The notes under the pieces were generated by a model. That model made no database searches. It saw only the letters and a list, made by a program, of their open reading frames with translations, and had not been told where the DNA came from. From the NCBI RefSeq assembly GCF_002896555.1, contig NZ_MNLH01000003.1, forward strand, positions 248,001 through 312,000: 64,000 bases of DNA, given 5' to 3'. Numbering within the stretch: position 1 is the first letter of the stretch; every line of letters starts with the position of its first letter. Source of the stretch: Gardnerella coleohominis (GTDB lineage: Bacteria > Actinomycetota > Actinomycetes > Actinomycetales > Bifidobacteriaceae). Both the position numbers and the translations under genes were made by a program. Positions 9,407-17,301 of this stretch are shown in pieces.

Positions 9407-9916
9407 TTGACGCATAGAGATGTGCGTGTGAAACGGCTACGTACTCGCGTAGCCGTTTTTGCACTGATTGTTTTTGTTGGCGTTGTGCTAGATCGCATAA
9501 CGAAAATTTGGGCTTTGTCAGCGCTTAGCGGTGGGAAAAATATTGAAGTTTTCCCACACTTGCTTTCTTTAACTCTTGTACGAAATCCTGGAGCATCATT
9601 TGGCTTAGGTTCTTCTTTTACATGGGTTATTAGCGTATTAGCTTGTGCTGCTTGTGGTGCCATGATAGCGGCTATTAAGCACACAAAATCTTTGTATTGG
9701 ACTATTGCGTTTGCTCTAGCGTTTGCTGGAGCTTTTGGAAATCTCATTGATAGAGCGCAATATGCTCAAGGTTTTTTGAATGGCAAAGTCGTAGATTTTA
9801 TAAACTACGGTTGGTCTGTTGGAAACGTTGCAGATATTGAGCTTATGTTTGCAGGAATCGCAGTTGTATGCCTTATTTTGATTGGGATTCCTCTTTTAGA
9901 GCGTGCTGATGAGTGA
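9407..9916 (+). CDS. lspA: Lipoprotein signal peptidase II
   Basis: Aspartic membrane protease that cleaves prolipoproteins after lipid is attached to the lipobox Cys; the three binding lipoproteins near the end of this window would be substrates. Seen: four hydrophobic segments, LDRITKIWAL near the first helix, the NPGASFGL loop, and the two catalytic Asp motifs NLIDRA and VGNVADIEL. I chose TTG at 9407 because GGA lies six bases upstream; GTG codons at 9422 and 9428 are alternatives. A perfect 11-bp inverted repeat with a T-run (9431-9460) lies inside the first 18 codons, which is odd and may affect expression. The last eight bases overlap the next gene. Confidence 0.92.
   Translation: MTHRDVRVKRLRTRVAVFALIVFVGVVLDRITKIWALSALSGGKNIEVFPHLLSLTLVRNPGASFGLGSSFTWVISVLACAACGAMIAAIKHTKSLYWTIAFALAFAGAFGNLIDRAQYAQGFLNGKVVDFINYGWSVGNVADIELMFAGIAVVCLILIGIPLLERADE
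9431..9460 (+). promoter_or_regulatory. Terminator-like hairpin inside the 5' end of lspA
   Basis: Arms 9431-9441 and 9448-9458 are perfect inverted copies (AAACGGCTACG) with a six-base loop, and the run of five T ends at 9460. It would fold in the mRNA just after the start codon. It may attenuate transcription or control translation start; only the structure is seen. Confidence 0.6.
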
Positions 9917-10883
9917 TATTTGCTTTAAAGTTACAAGCCAATTTTCCGGCTGCAGATTTGACGTTTGCTTATCAAAGCTAATGGGAGTTTCGCGTGCAAA
10001 TGCGATATCTCTTATTGAGCGTAACCAAGCAAAAATCTTAGGTAGAAAATCGCAAAAATCCTCCATTTTGCAAGATGGAGACATGATTGTTGTTGATCAA
10101 AAAGAAACGGCAGAAGATAAGGGAACAGCAGAAGAAAAAGTAACAGCACAACAAAAAGAAGAGCAAAATAGTAAATCTTCTATATGCGATATTCCAATAA
10201 TTTATAACGATGACGATGTTGTTGTTGTAGATAAGCCTGTTGGAGTTGCATCTCATGCAGCCAAAGGATGGAGCGGGCCGACAGTCCCAGAATGCATAGA
10301 AGCTGCTGGAATAGATATAAAAACAACCGTTTGCGATGAATCACGCAAAGGAATAGTAAGCAGATTAGACGTTGGAACAAGCGGATTAATGCTGGTTTGT
10401 AAAACAGATTTTGCTTATGAAGTAATGAAAAAGCAGTTTGCAAATCATAGTGTTAAAAAAACATATCATGCGCTTGTTCAAGGAGATTTAGCGCAAAATA
10501 AAGCAACTATTGAGGCTCCTATTGGTCGCGCAAAAGTATCTGATTTCCGTTTCACTATTACTTTGGATGGAAAGCCTGCTGTAACTCACTGGGATGTGCT
10601 TGAGCGTTTCGGTCGAGCAACGTTAGTAAGCATTAATTTGGAAACCGGCCGCACGCATCAAATCCGAGTGCATTTTTCTTCTATAGGCCATCCTTTGGTA
10701 GGGGATTCAATGTATGGCGCGAATCCAGTTTTGGCTCAAGAACTTGGGTTGCAACGTCAATGGTTGCATTCTATGGAACTTACTTTTACGCATCCTACTA
10801 CCGGTAAAATTATTACGTTAAAGTCGCAGTATCCTTCAGATTTGCAACACGCTTTAGAAGCCATGCGAGCGTTATCAAAATAG
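9909..10883 (+). CDS. rluD: Pseudouridine synthase, RluD/RluA family
   Basis: Isomerises uridines in 23S rRNA (inferred from family). Residues 1-60 form an S4 RNA-binding domain (FDVCLSKLMGVSRANAISLIE). Residues 60-95 are a Lys/Glu/Gln-rich low-complexity spacer (repeats of the form ETAEDKGTAEEKVTAQQ), longer than usual. The catalytic domain follows with DKPVGVASHAA, SRLDVGTSGLML containing the catalytic Asp, and the ETGRTHQIRVHFSSIGHPLVGD motif. The ATG at 9909 lies inside lspA (8-bp overlap), which is the usual coupled order lspA-rluD in Gram-positives. The GTG at 9903 in the same frame is a less likely start. Confidence 0.93.
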   Translation: MSDICFKVTSQFSGCRFDVCLSKLMGVSRANAISLIERNQAKILGRKSQKSSILQDGDMIVVDQKETAEDKGTAEEKVTAQQKEEQNSKSSICDIPIIYNDDDVVVVDKPVGVASHAAKGWSGPTVPECIEAAGIDIKTTVCDESRKGIVSRLDVGTSGLMLVCKTDFAYEVMKKQFANHSVKKTYHALVQGDLAQNKATIEAPIGRAKVSDFRFTITLDGKPAVTHWDVLERFGRATLVSINLETGRTHQIRVHFSSIGHPLVGDSMYGANPVLAQELGLQRQWLHSMELTFTHPTTGKIITLKSQYPSDLQHALEAMRALSK

Positions 10884-10915
10884 CATTTTTGATTTTAGAG
10901 GTCAGCTTTCGCTTA

Positions 10916-10928
10916 TAGAATATCGTCT
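10916..10928 (+). promoter_or_regulatory. Candidate -10 box giving a leaderless dnaE mRNA
   Basis: TAGAAT at 10916-10921 ends seven bases before the dnaE ATG at 10929, and no Shine-Dalgarno sequence lies between. Transcription would start at or next to the start codon. Confidence 0.5.
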
Positions 10929-13900
10929 ATGAGTCAGCCGGAAACCAATTTTGTACATTTGCACAATCACACGCATTATTCATTGCTTGATGGAGCTTCT
11001 AAAATTCCAGATTTGGTTAATCGTGCTAAAGAATTAGGTATGCCAGCTGTAGCTATTACGGATCACGGCAATATGCACGGCGCGTACGAAATGTGGAGTA
11101 CGGCTGTAAAGGCTGGTATTAAGCCGATTATTGGCATTGAAGCGTATGTTACTCCTGAAACTGCAAGACAAGATAAGAGCCGCGTGCATTGGGGCACGGA
11201 AGAGCAGCATGCAGATGATGTTTCTGGCGGCGGTTTGATTACGCATATGACTTTGTGGGCGCAAAACGATGAAGGTTTAACGAATCTTCTTAAAGCGTCA
11301 TCTGTTGCAAATCTCGAAGGCCGCGTTATGCGTTACCCGCGTATGGATAAGGAAGTGTTATCAACTTATTCTAAGGGTGTTATAGCGTCTTCTGGCTGCC
11401 CATCTGGTATTATTCAGACGCGTCTTCGTTTAGGCCAATTTGATGAGGCTTTACGCGCTGCGGGCGAGTTTCAAGATATTTTTGGTCGAGATAATTTCTT
11501 TATTGAGCTTATGAATCACGGGCTTTCTATTGAAACGCGCGTAACTAAAGATTTGCTTGAAATTGCTAAGCGTCTTAATGCTCCTCTTCTTGCAACAAAC
11601 GATTTGCATTACGTTCATGAAGAAGATCGCGAAGCGCAGGATGCTATGCTTTGCATTAATTCAGGCTCGCGCTTGGATGATCCTGACCGTTTTAAATTTG
11701 ACGGTTCTGGTTATTATCTGAAGTCTGCTGAGCAAATGCGCGAACTTTTTAAGGAGCTTCCTGAAGCTTGCGATAATACGCTTGAGATTGCTCGTCGTTG
11801 TAACGTTATGTTTGATGACGGTGAGGATGGCGCTTTTATGCCTCAATTTGACTGCCCGGAAGGTTGGGATGAGACTTCGCTATTCCTTAAAAAAGTCGAA
11901 GAAGGTTTGGAGAGGCGTTACGATAACAACGTTCCTATAGAGGTTCTTAAGCAAGCTGACTACGAGTGCGGCGTGATTTGCCAAATGCAATTCTGTGGAT
12001 ACTTTTTAGTTGTTGCGGATTATATTAATTGGGCTAAAGCGCATGGTGTTATGGTTGGCCCTGGACGTGGTTCGGCTGCAGGCGCAATGGTTGCGTATGC
12101 AATGGGTATTACAGAGCTTGATCCTATGAAGCACGGTCTGATTTTCGAACGATTCTTAAATCCTGAGCGAGTTTCATTGCCTGATATTGATGTTGATTTT
12201 GACCCGGATGGTCGCGCTAAGGTTCTTGAATACGTGGGTGAAAAATACGGTAGAGATAAAGTAGCTCAGTGTGTGATTTATGGAACTATTAAAACTAAGC
12301 AGGCTCTTAAAGATTCAGCTCGAATTATGGGATATGAGTTTTCTGTTGGAGAAAGAATAACGAAGATCTTGCCTCCTCCTAAAAATGGTAAAGATATGAG
12401 CTTGCGCGATATTTTCGACGAAAAAAACAAGCGTTATGCTGAAGCGCGCGAGTTCCGCGAAATGTATGAGTCTGATCCTGATACTAGGCGTATTACTGAA
12501 GAAGCCAAGGGTATTGAGGGTTTGATTCGTCAAACTGGTGTTCACGCCTGCGCAACAATCATGGGTTCTGAGCCTATAACTAACACTTCGCCGCTTTTAG
12601 AGCGCACTGATGGCACGATTACTACGACTTTTGAGTATCATACTTGCGAAACTTTGGGTCTAGTTAAAATGGACTTTTTAGGTCTTTCTAATTTGACTGT
12701 TATTCGCGATACGATTCGAAATGTTGAGCATAATCGTCATGAGTTGATTGATTATACGAAAATACCTTTGGACGATAAAGCCACTTATCAGCTTCTTGCT
12801 AGGGGAGATACTTTAGGTGTTTTCCAGCTAGATTCCGACGGTATGCGCGCGCTTCTGCGTACGTTAAAGCCAGATAATTTCAACGATATTTCGGCTTTGA
12901 TTGCGCTTTACAGACCTGGCCCTATGGATATGGATTCGCATACTAATTACGCTAAGCGCAAAAATGGTTTGCAAGAGATTACTCCTATTCATCCAGAAGT
13001 TGCTGAGCCTTTGAAGGATGTTCTTGGTGAAACTTATGGTTTGATTGTTTACCAGGAGCAGGTGCAGTCTGCTGCGCGTATTTTAGCTGGATATAGTCTT
13101 GGTAAGGCAGATGTTTTGCGTCGAGCAATGGGCAAGAAGAAGCCTGAAGTGCTAGCAAAAGAGCAGGTTCCTTTCTTTGAAGGCATGAAGGAACATGGGT
13201 ATTCTCAGGAGGCTGCTCAAGCTGTTTGGGATGTGCTAGTCCCGTTCTCTGGTTACGCGTTTAACAAGGCTCATTCTGCTGCTTACGGCTTGATTTCTTA
13301 TTGGACTGCGTATTTGAAAACGCATTATCCTGTGGAATTTATGGCAGCTTTGCTTCAAAACGAACGCACTAATAAAGATAAGACAGCTCTTTACTTGGGT
13401 GAAGCGCGTCGCATGGGTATTCAGGTTTTGCAGCCTGATGTTAACGAGTCCGTGCTTGAATATTCTGCTGTTGGAGACGTTGTTCGCTTTGGTTTGGGTG
13501 CTATTCGTAATGTTGGAGATAAAGCAGTAAACGATATTATTGCTGAGCGTGAGTCTTCTAAAGGACGTTTTGTAAACTTCAAAGATTTTGTGAAACGAGT
13601 TCCTTTTACAGCGCTTAATCGTAGGCTTGTTGAATCTTTGATTAAAGCTGGAGCTTTTGATTCGATTGATCCTAATAGGTGTGCTATTTGGCAAATTTGT
13701 GAGCCTATGATTGATTCTGTTATACCGCTTAAGCGTAAGCAGGCGGAAGGTCAGTTTGATTTATTCTCTCATTTTGACGATGATGGCGAGTCGCTTTTAG
13801 GTGATGTTGATATTAGTGTGCCTGATGTTGAAGAGTGGGATAAGAAAACTAAGCTTAATTTTGAACGTGAAATGCTTGGTCTTTACGTTTCTGATCATCC

Positions 13901-14483
13901 TTTAAGTGGTCTTTCAGCTGTTCTAACGAGTTTGAGTGATATGTCTATTGCGCAGCTTATTGATAAAGCGAAAACAATGGGGGAGCGTCAGCAAGTTACT
14001 TTAGCTGGTTTAATTACAAGCGTTGATCGTCGTGTTTCTAAAAAGGGTAATGCTTGGGCGATAGTTACTTTAGAAGACATGGAAAGTTCAATACAATGCA
14101 TGTTCTTTAGTAAGGCTTATGAGGCTGCTGCTAATGAGTTTGCTATTGATCAGGTTGCTCAAATTCGCGGTGAAGTTGAGTTTCGTGATGAAACTGTTTC
14201 CTTGCGTGCAACTGATTTTGAAGTGCCTTCTTTAGAGTCTATTGATTCGCGTCCTATTACTATTATGCTTCCTCATTCTGCTATTAATCGTGTTCGCTTG
14301 AATAAGTTGAGTTCTGTTTTAAGTGAGCACCCGGGTTGTTGCGAAGTTAATTTAGCTATGATAGACGATAAAGGTAATGCTCACGTATTTGTTTTTGGTG
14401 ATAAGTACAGAGTTAAACGAGATACTTCGCTTTTTGCTGAAATTAAGATCTTGTTTGGCCCTAGTTGTTTACCAAGTACTTAG
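10929..14483 (+). CDS. dnaE: DNA polymerase III alpha subunit
   Basis: Main replicative polymerase catalytic subunit (1,184 residues, typical for DnaE). Seen in order: an N-terminal PHP domain beginning FVHLHNHTHYSLLDG with further metal-type ligands (ITDHGN, NDLHYVHEED), the polymerase domain with GPGRGSAAGAMVAY and the catalytic LPDIDVDFDPDGR, the fingers region (FNKAHSAAYGLISYWTAYLK), a helix-hairpin-helix region around residues 830-900, and a C-terminal OB fold (VTLAGLITSVDRRVSKKGNAWAIVTLED). PHP ligand residues appear intact, so proofreading by this domain is possible. There is no Shine-Dalgarno site; a -10-like TAGAAT just before the ATG suggests a leaderless transcript. Confidence 0.97.
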   Translation: MSQPETNFVHLHNHTHYSLLDGASKIPDLVNRAKELGMPAVAITDHGNMHGAYEMWSTAVKAGIKPIIGIEAYVTPETARQDKSRVHWGTEEQHADDVSGGGLITHMTLWAQNDEGLTNLLKASSVANLEGRVMRYPRMDKEVLSTYSKGVIASSGCPSGIIQTRLRLGQFDEALRAAGEFQDIFGRDNFFIELMNHGLSIETRVTKDLLEIAKRLNAPLLATNDLHYVHEEDREAQDAMLCINSGSRLDDPDRFKFDGSGYYLKSAEQMRELFKELPEACDNTLEIARRCNVMFDDGEDGAFMPQFDCPEGWDETSLFLKKVEEGLERRYDNNVPIEVLKQADYECGVICQMQFCGYFLVVADYINWAKAHGVMVGPGRGSAAGAMVAYAMGITELDPMKHGLIFERFLNPERVSLPDIDVDFDPDGRAKVLEYVGEKYGRDKVAQCVIYGTIKTKQALKDSARIMGYEFSVGERITKILPPPKNGKDMSLRDIFDEKNKRYAEAREFREMYESDPDTRRITEEAKGIEGLIRQTGVHACATIMGSEPITNTSPLLERTDGTITTTFEYHTCETLGLVKMDFLGLSNLTVIRDTIRNVEHNRHELIDYTKIPLDDKATYQLLARGDTLGVFQLDSDGMRALLRTLKPDNFNDISALIALYRPGPMDMDSHTNYAKRKNGLQEITPIHPEVAEPLKDVLGETYGLIVYQEQVQSAARILAGYSLGKADVLRRAMGKKKPEVLAKEQVPFFEGMKEHGYSQEAAQAVWDVLVPFSGYAFNKAHSAAYGLISYWTAYLKTHYPVEFMAALLQNERTNKDKTALYLGEARRMGIQVLQPDVNESVLEYSAVGDVVRFGLGAIRNVGDKAVNDIIAERESSKGRFVNFKDFVKRVPFTALNRRLVESLIKAGAFDSIDPNRCAIWQICEPMIDSVIPLKRKQAEGQFDLFSHFDDDGESLLGDVDISVPDVEEWDKKTKLNFEREMLGLYVSDHPLSGLSAVLTSLSDMSIAQLIDKAKTMGERQQVTLAGLITSVDRRVSKKGNAWAIVTLEDMESSIQCMFFSKAYEAAANEFAIDQVAQIRGEVEFRDETVSLRATDFEVPSLESIDSRPITIMLPHSAINRVRLNKLSSVLSEHPGCCEVNLAMIDDKGNAHVFVFGDKYRVKRDTSLFAEIKILFGPSCLPST

Positions 14484-14581
14484 TCGTAAAATGTATAATT
14501 GTTTTATTGTTGTATAGACGCATTGTATGAGTTTGTTAAATTGTGTAAATAATTGTGCAAATAAAGAGGAGTTGCATAGGG

Positions 14582-15493
14582 ATGAGTAAGGAATTCGACG
14601 ATAAGGAATCTTTGTATTCTAATGAAGATTCTCAGAATAATCAAAATGAGCAGAATAATCAAAATGAGCAGAATAAGCAGAATAATTTAGGTAATTCTTC
14701 ATCAAAGGGTGATAGTTCTAGTATGAGAACGTCGTTTACGGATGCTGAGCTTGATGCCGCATTAGCCAGTTTCGAACGCGAATTTAATAATGCAAATAGT
14801 GTGAACGATGCTGGTAATTCTGGAAATTCTGCAGACGATTCTTCCGAGGATTCTGCTGATAATTCTGCTGATAATTCTGCCGACGATTCTTCCGATGATT
14901 CAGAATCTAGCGATTCGTATGGAATATATGACGACATTCCCGATACTATAGATTTAAGCAAAATGCATCGCAGCAAAGAAGCTGAAGAAGCTGCTAGAAA
15001 GTTCGAAGAGGAAACGTCGTTTGAAGATACTCTTGAAGGTTTAACCGGACAAAAAGCTCGTTCTGCAATAATTATCACATATTGCGAGGGAGCGGATTTA
15101 TTATCAGCATTTTGTAAAATCTCGCAGATCCCGTCTATTTGCGTTATGACTGGAACTGCTGCTGTCGCATTATTGAAGAATCTCGATAATGATGAGCCTG
15201 AAGCCGCAGTATTAAGATTAAGTGATTTACTTGGCGATATGGAAATGATACTTATTGTTAATCGAGCTAATAAACTTGAAACTTCAATGTATAAGTACGG
15301 CGAAAAAAGAGATGCTTTTCTTCCTTCTCCTGTAGCTTTAACTTTCTTATCTGAAGAAGTAGAAGATGTTGTTTTAGGACTGAAAACTATGAAAGATTTT
15401 CATCCTTCTGTTGAAAGTTTTGACCCTGAAGATATAACTTTTGACGGTGCGCTATCGATTTGCAAAAAATATTTCAGCAAGTATGGATTATAA
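14582..15493 (+). CDS. Acidic protein with Asn/Gln- and Asp/Ser-rich N-terminus, unknown function
   Basis: I do not recognise the family. The 303-residue product begins with a low-complexity region: NNQNEQ-type repeats (residues 20-40), then Ser/Asp repeats of the form ADNSADDSS (about residues 80-115). From about residue 120 to the end it is a compact, non-repetitive domain (DTIDLSKMHRSKEAEEAARKF, then alternating beta- and alpha-like segments such as ARSAIIITYCEGADLLSAF and MEMILIVNRANK) without signal peptide or membrane segment, so cytoplasmic. I chose the ATG at 14582, with AGAGGAG ten bases upstream. It stands between dnaE and glnA2 with about 100-150 bp on each side; the context gives no function. 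Confidence 0.7.
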   Translation: MSKEFDDKESLYSNEDSQNNQNEQNNQNEQNKQNNLGNSSSKGDSSSMRTSFTDAELDAALASFEREFNNANSVNDAGNSGNSADDSSEDSADNSADNSADDSSDDSESSDSYGIYDDIPDTIDLSKMHRSKEAEEAARKFEEETSFEDTLEGLTGQKARSAIIITYCEGADLLSAFCKISQIPSICVMTGTAAVALLKNLDNDEPEAAVLRLSDLLGDMEMILIVNRANKLETSMYKYGEKRDAFLPSPVALTFLSEEVEDVVLGLKTMKDFHPSVESFDPEDITFDGALSICKKYFSKYGL

Positions 15494-15640
15494 ATGCAAT
15501 AGATTTATATCGTAATTTTTATACTATAACAAATTAACAATAGGTAAATTCATCGCTTATATTTATAAAAACTTATATATATAGGGGATAATGAGAATAC
15601 AATAACAATGCCTAACGTGTATATGATTGGACTGTAGATT

Positions 15641-16978
15641 ATGGATAGACAGCAAGAGTTCGCTTTACGTACGGTTGAAGAGCGTGACGTACGATTTATT
15701 CGCCTATGGTTCACAGACGTGTTAGGAACGTTAAAATCTGTAGCGATTGCTCCAGCTGAACTAGAAACAGCTTTTGAAGAGGGTATAGGATTCGACGGAT
15801 CTGCCATAGAAGGCATGACTCGTATTTTAGAGGATGACATGATTGTCAAGCCGGATCCTTCTACATTCCAAATTCTCCCTTGGCATGGTGGCCCTCAGGG
15901 TACAGCAAGAATGTTTTGCGATGTTTTGACTCCAGATGGTGAGCCGTCTCTTGGAGATCCGCGTCACGTTTTAAAGACTGCGCTCGCTAAAGCAAAAGAA
16001 AAAGGTTTTACTTTCTACGTGCATCCTGAAATCGAGTTTTATTTGTTCGAAGCTCAGGATGATTGGTCTAAAACTCCTGTTCCTATTGATGAGGGCGGGT
16101 ATTTTGATCACGTGCCTAGAAGCTCAGCTATGGATTTCCGTCGCAGTGCTGTTAGCATGCTTGAGCAAATGGGTATTTCTGTTGAGTATTCGCATCATGA
16201 GGGTGGCCCTGGCCAAAACGAGATTGATTTGCGTTATGCGGATGCTCTTACTACAGCAGATAATATTATGACTTTCCGCACTGTGGTTAAGGAAATTTCT
16301 CTTGAGCGTGGAATGTATGCAAGCTTTATGCCTAAGCCTTTAACGGATCAGCCTGGTTCCGGTATGCATACTCATTTGAGTTTGTTTGAAGGGGATGCTA
16401 ACGCTTTTTATGAGGCTGGTCAAGAGTTTAATATGTCGCTTATTGCGCGTCAGTTTGCGGCTGGTATTTTGCATCATGCTTCGGAAATTTGCGCTGTTAC
16501 TGATCAGTATGTGAATTCCTATAAGCGACTTTGGGGAGGTGCTGAGGCTCCTAGCTATGTTTGCTGGGGTCATAGTAATCGTTCTGCGCTTCTTCGCGTG
16601 CCGCAATACAAGCCTGGTAAGGGTAATTCTTGCCGTATGGAATTCCGTGCGCTCGATCCTGTAGCAAATCCTTATCTTGCATATTCTGTGCTTTTGGCTG
16701 CTGGCTTGGATGGTATTGATAAGCAGATGACTTTATGTGATCCTACAAGCGATGATGTTTGGGAACTTACTGATGCTGAGCGTCAGGCAATGGGCATTCA
16801 GCCGCTTCCTGAATCTTTGGATGAAGCTTTGAAGATTATGGAGAAATCTGATTTTGTGGCTAGTGTGCTTGGCGAGCATGCTTTTGAATACTTCTTGCGT
16901 AATAAGCATCAAGAGTGGGAAGAATACCGTCGTCAGGTAACGCCTTTTGAACTTGAGAAGTATCTGCCTAGATTGTAG
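15641..16978 (+). CDS. glnA: Glutamine synthetase, GlnA2 type
   Basis: Type I glutamine synthetase: glutamate + ammonia + ATP to glutamine. The 445-residue length and the N-terminus DRQQEFALRTVEERDVRFIRLWFTDVLG match the actinobacterial GlnA2 form (about 446 residues in mycobacteria) rather than GlnA1 (about 478). Seen: GFDGSAIEG (glycine loop), EIEFYLF, HHEGGPGQNEIDLRYADAL, the PGSGMHTHLSL motif and NSYKRLWGGAEAPSYVCWG. The Tyr-containing adenylylation loop of GlnA1 (NLYDLP) is not visible, so control by adenylylation is unlikely. It is monocistronic in appearance; a 12-bp periodic repeat array begins within a few bases of the stop. Confidence 0.93.
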   Translation: MDRQQEFALRTVEERDVRFIRLWFTDVLGTLKSVAIAPAELETAFEEGIGFDGSAIEGMTRILEDDMIVKPDPSTFQILPWHGGPQGTARMFCDVLTPDGEPSLGDPRHVLKTALAKAKEKGFTFYVHPEIEFYLFEAQDDWSKTPVPIDEGGYFDHVPRSSAMDFRRSAVSMLEQMGISVEYSHHEGGPGQNEIDLRYADALTTADNIMTFRTVVKEISLERGMYASFMPKPLTDQPGSGMHTHLSLFEGDANAFYEAGQEFNMSLIARQFAAGILHHASEICAVTDQYVNSYKRLWGGAEAPSYVCWGHSNRSALLRVPQYKPGKGNSCRMEFRALDPVANPYLAYSVLLAAGLDGIDKQMTLCDPTSDDVWELTDAERQAMGIQPLPESLDEALKIMEKSDFVASVLGEHAFEYFLRNKHQEWEEYRRQVTPFELEKYLPRL

Positions 16979-16981
16979 TTT

Positions 16982-17112
16982 TACTGGTATTTTTACTGGT
17001 TTGTTACTGGTATTTTTGCTGGTTTTGTCGCCAGTATTGTTGCCGGAATTGTTGCCGGAATTGTTGCCGGAATTGTTGCTGTAAATATTGCTATTGGCAT
17101 TGCTATTATTGC
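16982..17112. repeat. 12-bp periodic repeat array after glnA, in a 320-bp gap
   Basis: About eleven head-to-tail 12-bp units fill the DNA right after the glnA stop. Units drift from TTTACTGGTATT to three perfect GTTGCCGGAATT copies (17041-17076) to TTGCTATTGGCA-like ones. The rest of the gap to 17301 is AT-rich and should carry the promoter of the surface gene; AGGG six bases before 17302 is the ribosome site. No gene is supported in the gap. Confidence 0.8.
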
Positions 17113-17301
17113 AATTTTTTGTAAGCATGTGTTGGTATAATTCGTACTTGGACTGTCAATACCATATGTATAGTTTGTTTGCATATATGCATTGAGATGT
17201 TTAAATACTTAATGCTTAGGTATAAGTGCTGCCAAGAGTTTTGTGCCCTTAATTTATAAGTGTACGTTACAAATAGTGTTTTGCTTTGTGTAGGGATTAG
17301 T

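Noticed and set aside
16979..17085. Stop read-through of glnA giving a hydrophobic tail with LLPE repeats
   Set aside because: The open frame arises from the T/G-rich 12-bp repeat; other frames are also open and hydrophobic, and no read-through context is visible.
16982..17112. CRISPR-like array after glnA
   Set aside because: Units are only 12 bp, directly adjacent, with no spacers and no cas genes nearby.
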